Shown here: piece after piece, positions 25,062 through 34,156 of the stretch
How positions within the stretch are numbered: position 1 is the first letter of the stretch
How the letters are laid out: each line of letters opens with the position of its first letter
DNA from: Marinitoga hydrogenitolerans DSM 16785
GTDB lineage: Bacteria; Thermotogota; Thermotogae; Petrotogales; Petrotogaceae
Length of the DNA: 48,550 nucleotides
Assembly (NCBI RefSeq): GCF_900129175.1
Contig: NZ_FQUI01000005.1
Coordinates: forward strand, 42,804-91,353
Reading direction: 5' to 3'
Notes under the pieces: model-generated
Databases searched by the model: none
What the model saw: only the letters and a program-made list of their open reading frames with translations
Told to the model about the DNA's origin: nothing
Translations under genes and position numbers: made by a program

Positions 25062-25085
25062 AAAAAAGCCCGTACGGGCTTTTTT
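25062..25085 (-). terminator. terminator of the hppA-PFK-like operon
   Basis: AAAAAAGCCC, GTAC centre, GGGCTTTTTT, a perfect palindrome that works in both directions. Confidence 0.92.
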
Positions 25086-26091
25086 AGAAAAAGATTTTCG
25101 TCATTTCATAAATTCTGGAATCTATGTCTTTGTTTTTTAATAATTCTTGTGAAAACGGTGTGGTTGAAATTTCAAAGCCTTTTAATCCTAAGGCGATGTT
25201 GACTTTTCCTTTTTTTATATAATCAATAGCTTTTGTTGAAAGCATTGTAGCTATTAATCTGTCAAAAGATACAGGGGTTCCACCACGTTGCATATATCCT
25301 AAATTAACATTTCTACATTCTACATCTTTAATGTTTTCTTTTATGAATTTAGAAATAATATCAGAGGGAGTACCTTCTGGAATATTTTCTTGAATGATTT
25401 TTAATCTTTCGGATAATTTGCATTTTTCTTGTACAACAACAATAGAAAACTTTTTTCCTTCATCATATCTTTTTTTAATATTTTCAATTAATTTATCTGG
25501 GTTAAATTTAATTTCAGGAATTAAAATATAATCTGCACCACCTGTTAATCCGCCTAATGTTGCCAACCAACCAGCTTCATCTCCACCAACTTCAACAACA
25601 ATAACTCTATGTCCAGCGCTAGCAGTAGAATGTAATGCATCTAAAGTTTTTGTAATAGTTTCTAATGCAGTAAAGAATCCTATACTGAATTCTGTCCAGG
25701 GTAAATCATTATCAATTGTAGCAGGTATTATAATTGATGGCATACCTTCATCAGAAAGTTTTATAGCGATTTCAGTACCAGTATGACCGCTCAATATGAT
25801 AAATGCAGTTATTTGGTATTTTTCAAAATTTTCTTTAACCTTTGCAAGATCTTCCGGTTTTTTTGTAGGATCAAATTTTGAAGAACCTAAAATTGTTCCT
25901 CCACGTTCAAGAATTCCAGAAACATGTTCTTTTGTCATAACAAATACTCTATCTTCGATAAACCCTTTAAACCCATCATATACACCAAGGACATCAATAT
26001 CTTCAATAGCAGATTTTCTAACAAGTGCTCTAATTGCACTATTTAAGCCAGGACAATCACCACCAACGTTCATAATAGCAATTCTCTTCAT
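25084..26091 (-). CDS. phosphofructokinase-like protein, altered donor site
   Basis: A 335-residue PFK-fold protein that resembles the mixed-substrate group III (GGDCPGLNSAIRA, GGTILGSS, HRVIVVEV, LIPE). The catalytic TIDND (125-129), R162, E222 and the C-terminal QRGG are kept. But the usual GGDGS donor motif is SGHTG (101-105), so the Mg-binding Asp is replaced by His; the residue before TIDND is Ala (Gly in ATP enzymes, Lys in PPi enzymes); and MGR is GGD (169-171). It may use a different donor or sugar, or be regulatory. It lies 12 bases after the pyrophosphatase gene, with its own AGGAGG site, in one operon. Confidence 0.82.
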   Translation of the reverse strand: MKRIAIMNVGGDCPGLNSAIRALVRKSAIEDIDVLGVYDGFKGFIEDRVFVMTKEHVSGILERGGTILGSSKFDPTKKPEDLAKVKENFEKYQITAFIILSGHTGTEIAIKLSDEGMPSIIIPATIDNDLPWTEFSIGFFTALETITKTLDALHSTASAGHRVIVVEVGGDEAGWLATLGGLTGGADYILIPEIKFNPDKLIENIKKRYDEGKKFSIVVVQEKCKLSERLKIIQENIPEGTPSDIISKFIKENIKDVECRNVNLGYMQRGGTPVSFDRLIATMLSTKAIDYIKKGKVNIALGLKGFEISTTPFSQELLKNKDIDSRIYEMTKIFF

Positions 26092-26103
26092 AATGATCCT
26101 CCT

Positions 26104-28083
26104 TTATTCAAAAATTTTTATTAATATTGGGATAACCACAATAGATACAATAGACATAAGTTTAATTAAAATATTTATTGCTGGACCTGCTGTGTCTTTA
26201 AAAGGATCACCAACAGTATCTCCAACAACTGCGGCTTTATGTGCAAATGTACCTTTTCCACCAAAATTTCCTTCTTCTATATATTTTTTTGCGTTATCCC
26301 ATGCACCACCAGCATTAGCCATAAAAATAGCAAGCATAACACCAGAAACAGTGGTTCCAACAAGCATTCCAGCAACAGCTTCTTTACCTAATATAAAAAA
26401 CATGAATATAGGCATAAATACAGCTAATAATGATGGTAAAATCATTTTTTTCAATGCACCCTTTGTAGCGATTGAAACACAAGAAGAATAATCAGGATCG
26501 GCTTTTCCCTCCATTAAACCAACTATTTCTTTAAACTGTCTTCTAACTTCTTCCACCATAATTTCAGCAGCATCTCCAACAGCTTTCATTGCCATTGAAG
26601 AAAATAAGAAAGGTAACATTCCTCCAATTAATGCGCCAATAAATACTTGAGATTTTGATAAATCAATTACGTTCAAATTTGTAACTTTTGTGTATGAGGC
26701 AAACAAAGCTAAAGCTGTTAAAGCAGCAGAACCTATGGCAAAACCTTTACCAATTGCTGCAGTTGTATTTCCAACAGCATCTAATTGATCAGTTCTTTCT
26801 CTAACATAATGTTCGAGGTTTGCCATTTGAGCTATTCCACCGGCATTATCGGCAATAGGTCCATAAGCGTCTATGGCTAATGTAATACCTAAAGTAGATA
26901 ACATTCCGACACCTGCTAATGCTATACCGAATAAACCAAGTAAATTATAAGAAATTATAGTAGCAAAAGAGATTAAGATAACAGGAATAGCAGTTGATTC
27001 CATGCCAATAGCCATACCACTAATTAGTAAAGGTGCAGCACCACTAACAGCGCTTTTAGCAAGATTTTTAACAGGGGTTTTAGCAGTATAATATTCAGTG
27101 ATATTTCCTATAGTCATTCCAACAATCATTCCAAGAAAAATAACAAAAAATAGATTAATATTTTTAAGGAATGATAAAGATAAAAACAACACACCTATTA
27201 AAGTTAATCCATTAGCTATATATGTTCCGAAGTGTAAAGCTTTTGAAGGATCCACATCTTTTTTATTTTTCAAACTGAAATTAAAAAATAAAATTCCAAT
27301 AATGGCAGAAAAAATACCTATAGATACAACTAGGAATGGTAAAACAGCACCTTTTTCTTTGAAAGTGAGAACTCCGAGAGCAGATGCGGAAAAAATTGAT
27401 CCTACAAATGATTCATATAAATCAGCACCCATTCCAGCGACATCCCCAACATTATCTCCAACATTATCAGCTATAACAGCGGGATTTCGTGGGTCGTCTT
27501 CTGGTATTCCAGCTTCTGTTTTTCCTACAAGATCGGCGCCCACATCAGCAGCTTTTGTGAATATACCACCACCAACTCTTGCGAATAAAGCAACTAAAGA
27601 AGCTCCCATGGCATATCCACTCATAGAAATTGTATCACCGTTTGTTAAGTAATAAATTAACCCCAATCCGAATAAACCTAAAGAAGCAACGGTCATTCCC
27701 ATTACAGCTCCACCATTAAAAGCTATTTTTAAACCTTTGCTAAGTGATTCTATGGCACCTTGAGCAGTTCTGGTATTTGTTTTGGTAGCAATACTCATCC
27801 CAAAAAAACCTGCAGCAACGGATAAAGTAGCTCCCAATAAGAAAGATAAGGACATTTGCCATCCGTTGATAAAACCAAGTAAAAGAAAAATAATTATAAC
27901 AATAATATACAAGATCTTGTATTCAGATATTAAAAAAGCTCGGGCTCCTGTTTGTATCGCTCCAGATATTTTTTGCATTTTTTCATTACCTGGAGAATTT
28001 TCTAAAACTTTAAATGTAAGAAATACTGTGAAGATAATACCGATTAAACCAAATATAATACCACTTAAATTAAGAATTAGCAT
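26104..28083 (-). CDS. hppA: membrane-bound K+-dependent ion-pumping pyrophosphatase
   Basis: A 659-residue integral membrane pyrophosphatase with about 16 helices. Motifs: DVGADLVGK, the pyrophosphate/Mg loop EDDPRNPAVIADNVGDNVGD, DAYGPIADNAGG, and DTVGDPFKDTAGP near the end. Ala in GNTTAAIGKG marks the K+-dependent subfamily (Lys in the independent one). It hydrolyses PPi and pumps Na+ and/or H+; Thermotoga's enzyme is a Na+ pump, but the ion cannot be fixed here. Start at ATG 28083 (GGGAGG before it); the frame extends seven codons up without a site. A TGATATAAT extended -10 lies at 28127-28120. Confidence 0.96.
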   Translation of the reverse strand: MLILNLSGIIFGLIGIIFTVFLTFKVLENSPGNEKMQKISGAIQTGARAFLISEYKILYIIVIIIFLLLGFINGWQMSLSFLLGATLSVAAGFFGMSIATKTNTRTAQGAIESLSKGLKIAFNGGAVMGMTVASLGLFGLGLIYYLTNGDTISMSGYAMGASLVALFARVGGGIFTKAADVGADLVGKTEAGIPEDDPRNPAVIADNVGDNVGDVAGMGADLYESFVGSIFSASALGVLTFKEKGAVLPFLVVSIGIFSAIIGILFFNFSLKNKKDVDPSKALHFGTYIANGLTLIGVLFLSLSFLKNINLFFVIFLGMIVGMTIGNITEYYTAKTPVKNLAKSAVSGAAPLLISGMAIGMESTAIPVILISFATIISYNLLGLFGIALAGVGMLSTLGITLAIDAYGPIADNAGGIAQMANLEHYVRERTDQLDAVGNTTAAIGKGFAIGSAALTALALFASYTKVTNLNVIDLSKSQVFIGALIGGMLPFLFSSMAMKAVGDAAEIMVEEVRRQFKEIVGLMEGKADPDYSSCVSIATKGALKKMILPSLLAVFMPIFMFFILGKEAVAGMLVGTTVSGVMLAIFMANAGGAWDNAKKYIEEGNFGGKGTFAHKAAVVGDTVGDPFKDTAGPAINILIKLMSIVSIVVIPILIKIFE

Positions 28084-28158
28084 TAAAATCCTCCCTTCTC
28101 CCAAATTTTTTATACTTGTATTATATCATAAATAATATTTACTTTAACTATTATGCAT

Positions 28159-28191
28159 AAAAAAAACAATCAGCAAAATCGCTGATTGTTT
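28159..28191 (-). terminator. terminator downstream of the zinc-ribbon gene
   Basis: AAACAATCAGC (28164-28174) and GCTGATTGTTT (28181-28191), then TTTTTT on the minus strand. Confidence 0.9.
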
Positions 28192-28205
28192 TAGGGATTA
28201 TTTAC

Positions 28206-28637
28206 TTATAATAAGTTTTTGATTTTTTTTATAATTTTTTCTATAGCTTTCATTCTTTTTTCATCGAATTCGTTTTTTGCCATTTCATATTCATTTGTCC
28301 AAAAATCTAAACCTCTTTTAATTATTGTTTGAGCATCTCTAATTTTAGAATTTTCATCATCTGTAAAAAGTAATTTTTTTACATATATAGGGTGTTCAAT
28401 TAATATTTTGCTTTTGATATTTTTTAAATCAATATTTTTTTTATTGAAATGATATGTGTTTTTAAAAAATAATTTTGTAGAAAATAAACTTATAGTATGT
28501 TTATTGATTTTTCCCAGATGAAATTTTTTAAGTTCTTTTAAACAATCATGACAATATCCAATTTTGGTTTCAATACCATCGTAATAAAATTTTTGTATTA
28601 TATTAGCTTCATTTTTTTTACAAAGAAGACATTTCAT
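28206..28637 (-). CDS. McsA-like zinc-ribbon protein with helical tail
   Basis: A 143-residue protein. Two Cys pairs (C3/C6 and C29/C32) form a zinc ribbon at the N-terminus, similar to the start of McsA-type proteins (CLLCKKNEANI). The C-terminus (about 108-143) is helical and charged, loosely like a UvrB/UvrC interaction motif, but the key pattern is weak. The middle is not recognised. It overlaps the pth stop by four bases (ATGA), so both genes are translationally coupled. No mcsB or clpC gene is adjacent, hence the function is open. Confidence 0.6.
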   Translation of the reverse strand: MKCLLCKKNEANIIQKFYYDGIETKIGYCHDCLKELKKFHLGKINKHTISLFSTKLFFKNTYHFNKKNIDLKNIKSKILIEHPIYVKKLLFTDDENSKIRDAQTIIKRGLDFWTNEYEMAKNEFDEKRMKAIEKIIKKIKNLL

Positions 28638-29209
28638 AAGGATTCATCTCCCGTTAAATCCTTGTTGTTAAATTTATTCATAGCGTCTGTTATTTTTCCT
28701 TCTATTATTAAATTAATAGCAGGTATAATTTTATCTATAACCTTATTAATTTTATAATATTCTTCATTTGAAAATTCACTTAATACATAATCAGCTAAGT
28801 CAATATGTTCAGGTTTAGGGCCTATTCCAACTCTAATTCTTGGGAAATCTATGTTTTGAAGAACAGATATAATGGATTTTAATCCATTATGCCCTCCAGC
28901 AGAGCCATTTGGTCTTATTCTTATTTTTCCAAGATCTAAAGTTATGTCGTCATATATAACAATTAAATCTTTTGGACTATCAAATTTATTTTTTAATTCA
29001 AACAAAACCTTTCCACTTAAGTTCATATAAGTAAGAGGTTTTATTAACATAATATCGTTATTATAATATCCTTCAAATGTTCTTTTTTCAAACTTTCTAA
29101 AATTATCTTTATTCAATTCATAGTATCTGTCTATAACCAAAAACCCCACGTTATGCTTTGTAAAAACATAACGTGGGCCTGGATTACCTAAACCAATAAT
29201 AATTTTCAT
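28634..29209 (-). CDS. pth: peptidyl-tRNA hydrolase
   Basis: Releases tRNA from aborted peptidyl-tRNA. The 191-residue protein has the Pth motifs GLGNPG, KHNVGF (catalytic His), TYMNLSGK (Asn), VIYDDITLDLG and GSAGGHNGLKSI. It follows rplY by four bases and overlaps the zinc-ribbon gene. A perfect 11-bp inverted repeat (29145-29177) lies near its 5' end. Confidence 0.96.
   Translation of the reverse strand: MKIIIGLGNPGPRYVFTKHNVGFLVIDRYYELNKDNFRKFEKRTFEGYYNNDIMLIKPLTYMNLSGKVLFELKNKFDSPKDLIVIYDDITLDLGKIRIRPNGSAGGHNGLKSIISVLQNIDFPRIRVGIGPKPEHIDLADYVLSEFSNEEYYKINKVIDKIIPAINLIIEGKITDAMNKFNNKDLTGDESL
29145..29177 (-). repeat. perfect 11-bp inverted repeat in the pth 5' coding region
   Basis: CCCACGTTATG (29145-29155) and CATAACGTGGG (29167-29177) with an 11-base loop, 33 bases inside pth. 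No T run, so not an ordinary terminator. Confidence 0.7.
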
Positions 29210-29212
29210 AAA

Positions 29213-29845
29213 TTAAGCTTCTTCTCCCGTTTCTTCTTCAATTTCTTCTTCGGATGTTTCAACAGTTTCTGAAACTCTTCCTGCAACTGGAATAGCTACA
29301 ATAACTTCTTCAGGATCTAATAACACATCAATTTCTTCTGAAATATTTAAATCTTTTACAGTTATATGATCGTCTACGTCTAAATCTGTAATATCAACAA
29401 CAAACTTTTCCACAATATCTTTTGGTAAAATTTCAACAGGTAATTCATGATGGTGAATATCTAACATTCCACCTTTTGATAATCCTTTAGCTTCACCAAC
29501 GAATTCGATCGGAATGTTAAGATGCATTTTATGACCTTCAGCAGGAACATAAAAATCAGCATGAATAGGTTTATCTGAAACTTTATGTCTTTGAACTGTT
29601 TTTAAAAATGTGGTAATTGTATATGTTTCGCCATTTTCTTTTTCGATATTTAATTGGATTGGAGTTGTTTCTTCAATTTTATCTAACATTAACAGCGTAT
29701 CAACTGAAGAAATTTTTAAATGAATGTTTCCTCTGTCCAAACCAGGTCCGTATATAACTGCTGGTATAAATCCTTCTTTTTTTACGTGATTAGATTTTTC
29801 TCCTTCTTTTCTTTCAATAGCTTTTAGTTTATATACTTTTGCCAT
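29213..29845 (-). CDS. rplY: 50S ribosomal protein L25/general stress protein Ctc
   Basis: A 210-residue protein of the long (Ctc-type) L25 form: the 5S-rRNA-binding beta-barrel domain (about 1-95, FIPAVIYGPG, ITTFLKTVQRHKVSDKPIHADFY) and the C-terminal TL5/Ctc beta domain (about 100-185), ending in a Glu-rich tail. GGAGGG precedes ATG. It lies between prs and pth in an order found in many bacteria. Confidence 0.95.
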   Translation of the reverse strand: MAKVYKLKAIERKEGEKSNHVKKEGFIPAVIYGPGLDRGNIHLKISSVDTLLMLDKIEETTPIQLNIEKENGETYTITTFLKTVQRHKVSDKPIHADFYVPAEGHKMHLNIPIEFVGEAKGLSKGGMLDIHHHELPVEILPKDIVEKFVVDITDLDVDDHITVKDLNISEEIDVLLDPEEVIVAIPVAGRVSETVETSEEEIEEETGEEA

Positions 29846-29874
29846 TTGAATCCCTCCTATATGAATAAATTATT

Positions 29875-30831
29875 TTATTTAAATAAAATACTTACAGATA
29901 AATTATTTTTTATTCTGGCAACAGTTTCCCCAAGTAGTGAAGCAACTGATAATACATGAAATTTATCTGGCAAATCATTATGATATATTGTATCTGTAAC
30001 ATATATTTTTTCAATTACAGAGTTTTGTAACTTTTCTTTTGCATTTTTGGAAAGAACACCATGAGTGGCACATGCAATTACTTTTTCAGCTCCTTTTCTC
30101 TTTAACATCTCAGCTGCACCAACAAGAGAACCACCAGTATCAATAATATCATCAAAAATAATAGCAGTTTTCCCTTCAACATCTCCAATAATATTAACAA
30201 TTTCAGCAACATTATCCTTAGGTCTTCGTTTATCTAATATAGCTAAAGGTAAATTCAATTTTTCAGCTAATTTTCTGGCTCTTTTAACGCCGCCAACATC
30301 CGGAGAAACAACAACTGATGCATCTTTATCAAAATTATCACATTCATTTTTGAAATAATTTACAAAAACTGGGAAACCCATTAAATTATCTACAGGAATA
30401 TCAAAAAATCCCTGTATTTGTTCTGCATGAAGATCTATAGTAACAATTCTTGTTGCACCAGCAACTGTTAATAAATTTGCAACTAATTTAGCAGAAATAG
30501 GATCTCTTCCTCTGGCTTTTCTATCTTGTCTGGCATATCCGAAATAAGGAATTACAACAGCTATTGAATTAGCAGAAGCTCTTTTTAAGGCATCTATCAT
30601 AATCAATAATTCCATTAAATTCTCATTTACTGGAGATGATGTGGATTGTATAACGAAAGTATCCAATCCTCTAACAGTTTCACCTATTCTAAGATTTACT
30701 TCACCATCCGCAAATCTTTTTAATTCAACTTCACTTAATCTTATACCTAAATATTGAACAATTTTTTCAGCTAAAGGTTTATTGGAATTTCCAGTAAAAA
30801 TCTTTATTTCATGGGCCATTGAAAAAGGCAT
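29875..30831 (-). CDS. prs: ribose-phosphate pyrophosphokinase (PRPP synthetase)
   Basis: Makes PRPP from ribose-5-phosphate and ATP for nucleotide, His and Trp synthesis. The 318-residue protein has the class I motifs: [15 protein letters not shown], the [10 protein letters not shown] region, [20 protein letters not shown] (ATP and catalytic loop), and the PRPP loop [18 protein letters not shown]. Start ATG 30831 because AAGGAGAG precedes it; the frame extends 23 codons into glmU without a site. Four bases after the glmU stop. Confidence 0.95.
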   Translation of the reverse strand: MPFSMAHEIKIFTGNSNKPLAEKIVQYLGIRLSEVELKRFADGEVNLRIGETVRGLDTFVIQSTSSPVNENLMELLIMIDALKRASANSIAVVIPYFGYARQDRKARGRDPISAKLVANLLTVAGATRIVTIDLHAEQIQGFFDIPVDNLMGFPVFVNYFKNECDNFDKDASVVVSPDVGGVKRARKLAEKLNLPLAILDKRRPKDNVAEIVNIIGDVEGKTAIIFDDIIDTGGSLVGAAEMLKRKGAEKVIACATHGVLSKNAKEKLQNSVIEKIYVTDTIYHNDLPDKFHVLSVASLLGETVARIKNNLSVSILFK

Positions 30832-30835
30832 TTTT

Positions 30836-32185
30836 TTACTCTCCTTTCTCCCTCTTTTTGAATACCCAATCGGCTTTGTTAATTTGTTTTGCTCTTCCAA
30901 GAGCTAAACTGCCTTTTGGAATATTTTCTGTTATTGTTGAACCTGCCCCAATTAAAACATCATCATCAATATTTATTGGAGCTACTAAAGATGAATTACT
31001 ACCTACAAATACTCTATTTCCGATATATGTTTTATGTTTGTTTTTTCCATCATAATTACATGTTATAGTTCCAGCACCAATATTCACATCTTCACCTATT
31101 GTAGCATCACCTAAATAACTTAAATGCTGAGCTTTTGTATTTTTATTTATAATGGATTTTTTTGTTTCTACAAAATTTCCAATTTTAACATTATCTCTTA
31201 AAATAGTTCCTGTTCTTAATCGAGAGTATGGCCCAATAGAAACGTTATTTCCAATAACAGCATCTTCACATTCTGAACGTACTATTTTTACGTGATTCCC
31301 AACTTTACAGCTTGAAATTCTTGTCATTGGTCCGATTTCGCAATCATCTCCAATTATAGTTTCACCGAAAATAAATGTCATTGGATGAATAATCGTATCT
31401 TGTCCGATTTTAACATCGGGAGATATATAAGTTGTACTAGGGTCTATTATGGTAACACCATTTAACATCAAGTTTTTCAAAGTTCTGTTTTTCATAATTT
31501 TCTCTGCTTCAGCAAGCTGCAATCTATTGTTTATTCCTAAAGTTTCTGAGAAATCATCTAAAATATAAGTTTTAACATTATCTAATTTTTTTGGGACGTC
31601 GGTTAGATAGTATTCCCTTTGATTGTTATTTGGTTTTATTTTAAATAAGGCGTTTTTTAATTTTTTTCCATTAAAAATAACAAAACCAGAATTTATTTCT
31701 TTAACCTTTTTCTGAATTTCATTGGCATCAGCTTCTTCAACAATATCAATGAAATTTCCATCTTGATCTTTTATTATTCTACCATAACCAGTAGGATCAT
31801 TCAAAATAGCGGTTAAAATTGTAGCATCTGCATTTGTTGATATATGTTTTTCAATTAAATTTTTAAGAGTATTTTCTGTGATTAAAGGAGTATCACCATA
31901 TAATATTAAGATATCTTCGTCATTTAAAAACTCTTTTGCAGACATTACAGCATGTCCTGTACCCAATTGTTCTTTTTGATAATATATATCAATATCTGAA
32001 GGAAGTATTTCCTTTACCATTTCACTTTTATGACCTAATACAACCCCGATTTTTGAAGGATTCAAATTTTTAGCAGTATCTATGACCCAGTTTATCAGTT
32101 CTTTGCCCATTATTTTGTGCATAACTTTAGGGTATTTTGATTTCATTCTTTTACCAAGTCCAGCAGCTAAAATCAAGACACGCAT
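30836..32185 (-). CDS. glmU: bifunctional GlmU (UDP-GlcNAc pyrophosphorylase/GlcN-1-P acetyltransferase)
   Basis: The last two steps of UDP-GlcNAc synthesis. The 449-residue protein has the N-terminal nucleotidyltransferase domain ([34 protein letters not shown]) and the C-terminal left-handed beta-helix with hexapeptide repeats and the CoA-binding region ([17 protein letters not shown]). GGAGGTGTATT precedes ATG. Starts the glmU-prs cluster. Confidence 0.97.
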   Translation of the reverse strand: MRVLILAAGLGKRMKSKYPKVMHKIMGKELINWVIDTAKNLNPSKIGVVLGHKSEMVKEILPSDIDIYYQKEQLGTGHAVMSAKEFLNDEDILILYGDTPLITENTLKNLIEKHISTNADATILTAILNDPTGYGRIIKDQDGNFIDIVEEADANEIQKKVKEINSGFVIFNGKKLKNALFKIKPNNNQREYYLTDVPKKLDNVKTYILDDFSETLGINNRLQLAEAEKIMKNRTLKNLMLNGVTIIDPSTTYISPDVKIGQDTIIHPMTFIFGETIIGDDCEIGPMTRISSCKVGNHVKIVRSECEDAVIGNNVSIGPYSRLRTGTILRDNVKIGNFVETKKSIINKNTKAQHLSYLGDATIGEDVNIGAGTITCNYDGKNKHKTYIGNRVFVGSNSSLVAPINIDDDVLIGAGSTITENIPKGSLALGRAKQINKADWVFKKREKGE

Positions 32186-32281
32186 AATACACCTCCAATT
32201 AAATAAACACCCAATATTTAAAATAAATTTTTGTCCATATATATTTTAACATTATTTTCATTAATTAAAATTAAGATATTA
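32186..32281. other. short AT-rich spacer between glmU and ruvA
   Basis: Only 96 bases. I see no terminator, RNA or frame with a ribosome site. Transcription from ruvA may continue into glmU. Confidence 0.6.
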
Positions 32282-32839
32282 TCACAATTTCTTCAAAGCT
32301 TGTGTAATAATATTTTCTAAAGATAGATTTTCTATATTCATTTCTTTTAATACCTTATAGATTTTATTTCTTTCGAATCCTAAAGCTTCAAGCGCATCTA
32401 ATGCATCATTTAATTTTGAATTATTTCCAGTTGTTACAAATGAATCAAAAATATTTTTTAATTCGTTTGCAATTCTTTCTGCTGTTTTTTTCCCTACACC
32501 TGGTAATTTAGATAAACCATTAATGTCATTTGCGGAAATCATAGTAGCTATATTTTCAGCGTCAGCATTTTGGAGTATTTTCAAAGCACTTTTAGACCCC
32601 AATTTTGAAACTTTTTTCAAATTAAGAAACATATTTCTTTCAAAATTATCATAGAATAAATATAAAGAAATATTCCATTCGTTTATATCAAGAATCGTTT
32701 CGAATATATATTCTTTATTTTCTTCGCAATTTTTTAATATTCTATATGTAGGAATGCTTTCAAAGAAGAAATTTTCAGATTGTATAATAATTTCATTTAT
32801 ATCTAATTTATTAACAACAGCTTTGATTTTTCGTATCAT
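32282..32839 (-). CDS. ruvA: Holliday junction DNA helicase subunit RuvA
   Basis: Tetrameric protein that binds Holliday junctions and loads RuvB. The 185-residue product has the OB-fold N-terminal part (residues 1-62), helix-hairpin-helix motifs (ANDINGLSKLPGVGKKTAERI, about 100-120) and the C-terminal RuvB-binding domain (LNDALDALEALGFERNKIYKVL). It is a short but complete family member. Its ATG overlaps the folC stop (TAATG). ruvB and ruvC are not adjacent. Confidence 0.94.
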   Translation of the reverse strand: MIRKIKAVVNKLDINEIIIQSENFFFESIPTYRILKNCEENKEYIFETILDINEWNISLYLFYDNFERNMFLNLKKVSKLGSKSALKILQNADAENIATMISANDINGLSKLPGVGKKTAERIANELKNIFDSFVTTGNNSKLNDALDALEALGFERNKIYKVLKEMNIENLSLENIITQALKKL

Positions 32840-34155
32840 TAGATTTCCTCCAAATTAAGCATATATCCACGTATTTTTCCTACTAAATATAATGAGCCTG
32901 TGATAAAATAATAATCATAAGGAACTGATAACAATCTTTCAAAGGCTTCAATAGGGTTCTTTATAAATACAACATTTTTATTGAATTTTTTTAATATTTC
33001 ATATGCAAGTTCTGGATTATTTGAACGCTTGTTTGGAACTTGAGTAATAATTATATAATCAAATTCATTAGAAATAATTTTCAACATACTTTCAATATCT
33101 TTATCATCTAATATACCAACTAAAGCAGCTTTTTTAAAATTTTTAATATAAGTTTTTATTGAATTTTTTAAAGCTAAAGCTCCTGAAATATTATGAGCAC
33201 CTTCAAGTATAACATTTTTGTTGTTATATTCTAATAATTCGAATCGGCCTTCCCAGGTGAATTTTCTCAATCCTTTTTTTGTTTTTTCAATATCAATTTT
33301 TTTATCTCTTTTTTCAAAAAAACTCTCTACAGCCATTATTGCTGTAGAAATATTATAAGGTTGATATGTTCCATTTGCTTTGAATATTATGTCGTTAATT
33401 TCATTAAATGGGCTTTTATATGAAATAGAATTCCAATTTAAAGAAAAAGCAGGATTACTAAAATTATAATTCTTGTCAAATTCAAAAAAATTTTTTATTC
33501 CGACTTCAGTTGCTCTATCAAAAATAACTTTTTTTGATGAATTATTTATTTTTCCTAAAACAACATTGTTATCTTTTTTTATTATTCCAGCTTTTTCAAA
33601 AGCAATTTCTTCAAGTGTATTTCCTAATAAGTTCATATGATCATATTGAACTGTTGTTATAACAGACACATCAGATAAAACAACATTGGTGGCATCCAAT
33701 CTTCCACCAAGACCAACTTCTAATACAGCAACATCTATTTTATTATGTGAAAAATATTTTAAAGCCAATGCTGTAATTATTTCAAAAAAGGAAGGAGACA
33801 TTTCATCTTTTATAGAATCCATCTTTTCAATAGGAATAACCATATCATTTAATGTTTCAATAAAATCTTTATTTGTTATAGATTTTCCATTAATTCTTAT
33901 TCTTTCAGATATATGAGTTAAATGTGGTGAAGTAAATATTCCTACCTTTAATCCATGTTCTTTTAAAATGTCATGAATGGCTCTTGATGTACTTCCTTTT
34001 CCATTTGTTCCTGTCACATGAATTACAGGAAAATCCTTTTGTGGATTTCCTAATAATTCGCATAATTTATTAATTCTTTCTAAGCCGTATTTTATTCTTG
34101 TACCACCACGTCTGTTATATATATATTCAACAGCATCTTTTAAATTTGAAATCAT
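32839..34155 (-). CDS. folC: folylpolyglutamate synthase/dihydrofolate synthase FolC
   Basis: Adds glutamate to folates. The 438-residue Mur-ligase-type enzyme has P-loop VTGTNGKGS (about 49-57), SPHLTHISERIRING, EVGLGGRLDATNVV, and the C-terminal domain with EGAHNISGALALK and ITGSLYLVG. Its start lies two bases after the valS stop, with GAGGAG inside the valS end, so valS, folC and ruvA form one operon. Confidence 0.94.
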   Translation of the reverse strand: MISNLKDAVEYIYNRRGGTRIKYGLERINKLCELLGNPQKDFPVIHVTGTNGKGSTSRAIHDILKEHGLKVGIFTSPHLTHISERIRINGKSITNKDFIETLNDMVIPIEKMDSIKDEMSPSFFEIITALALKYFSHNKIDVAVLEVGLGGRLDATNVVLSDVSVITTVQYDHMNLLGNTLEEIAFEKAGIIKKDNNVVLGKINNSSKKVIFDRATEVGIKNFFEFDKNYNFSNPAFSLNWNSISYKSPFNEINDIIFKANGTYQPYNISTAIMAVESFFEKRDKKIDIEKTKKGLRKFTWEGRFELLEYNNKNVILEGAHNISGALALKNSIKTYIKNFKKAALVGILDDKDIESMLKIISNEFDYIIITQVPNKRSNNPELAYEILKKFNKNVVFIKNPIEAFERLLSVPYDYYFITGSLYLVGKIRGYMLNLEEI

Positions 34156-34156
34156 T

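Noticed and set aside
27098-27652. 184-codon plus-strand frame over hppA
   Set aside because: Shadow of the membrane pyrophosphatase gene; Pro/Thr/Lys rich with no ribosome site.
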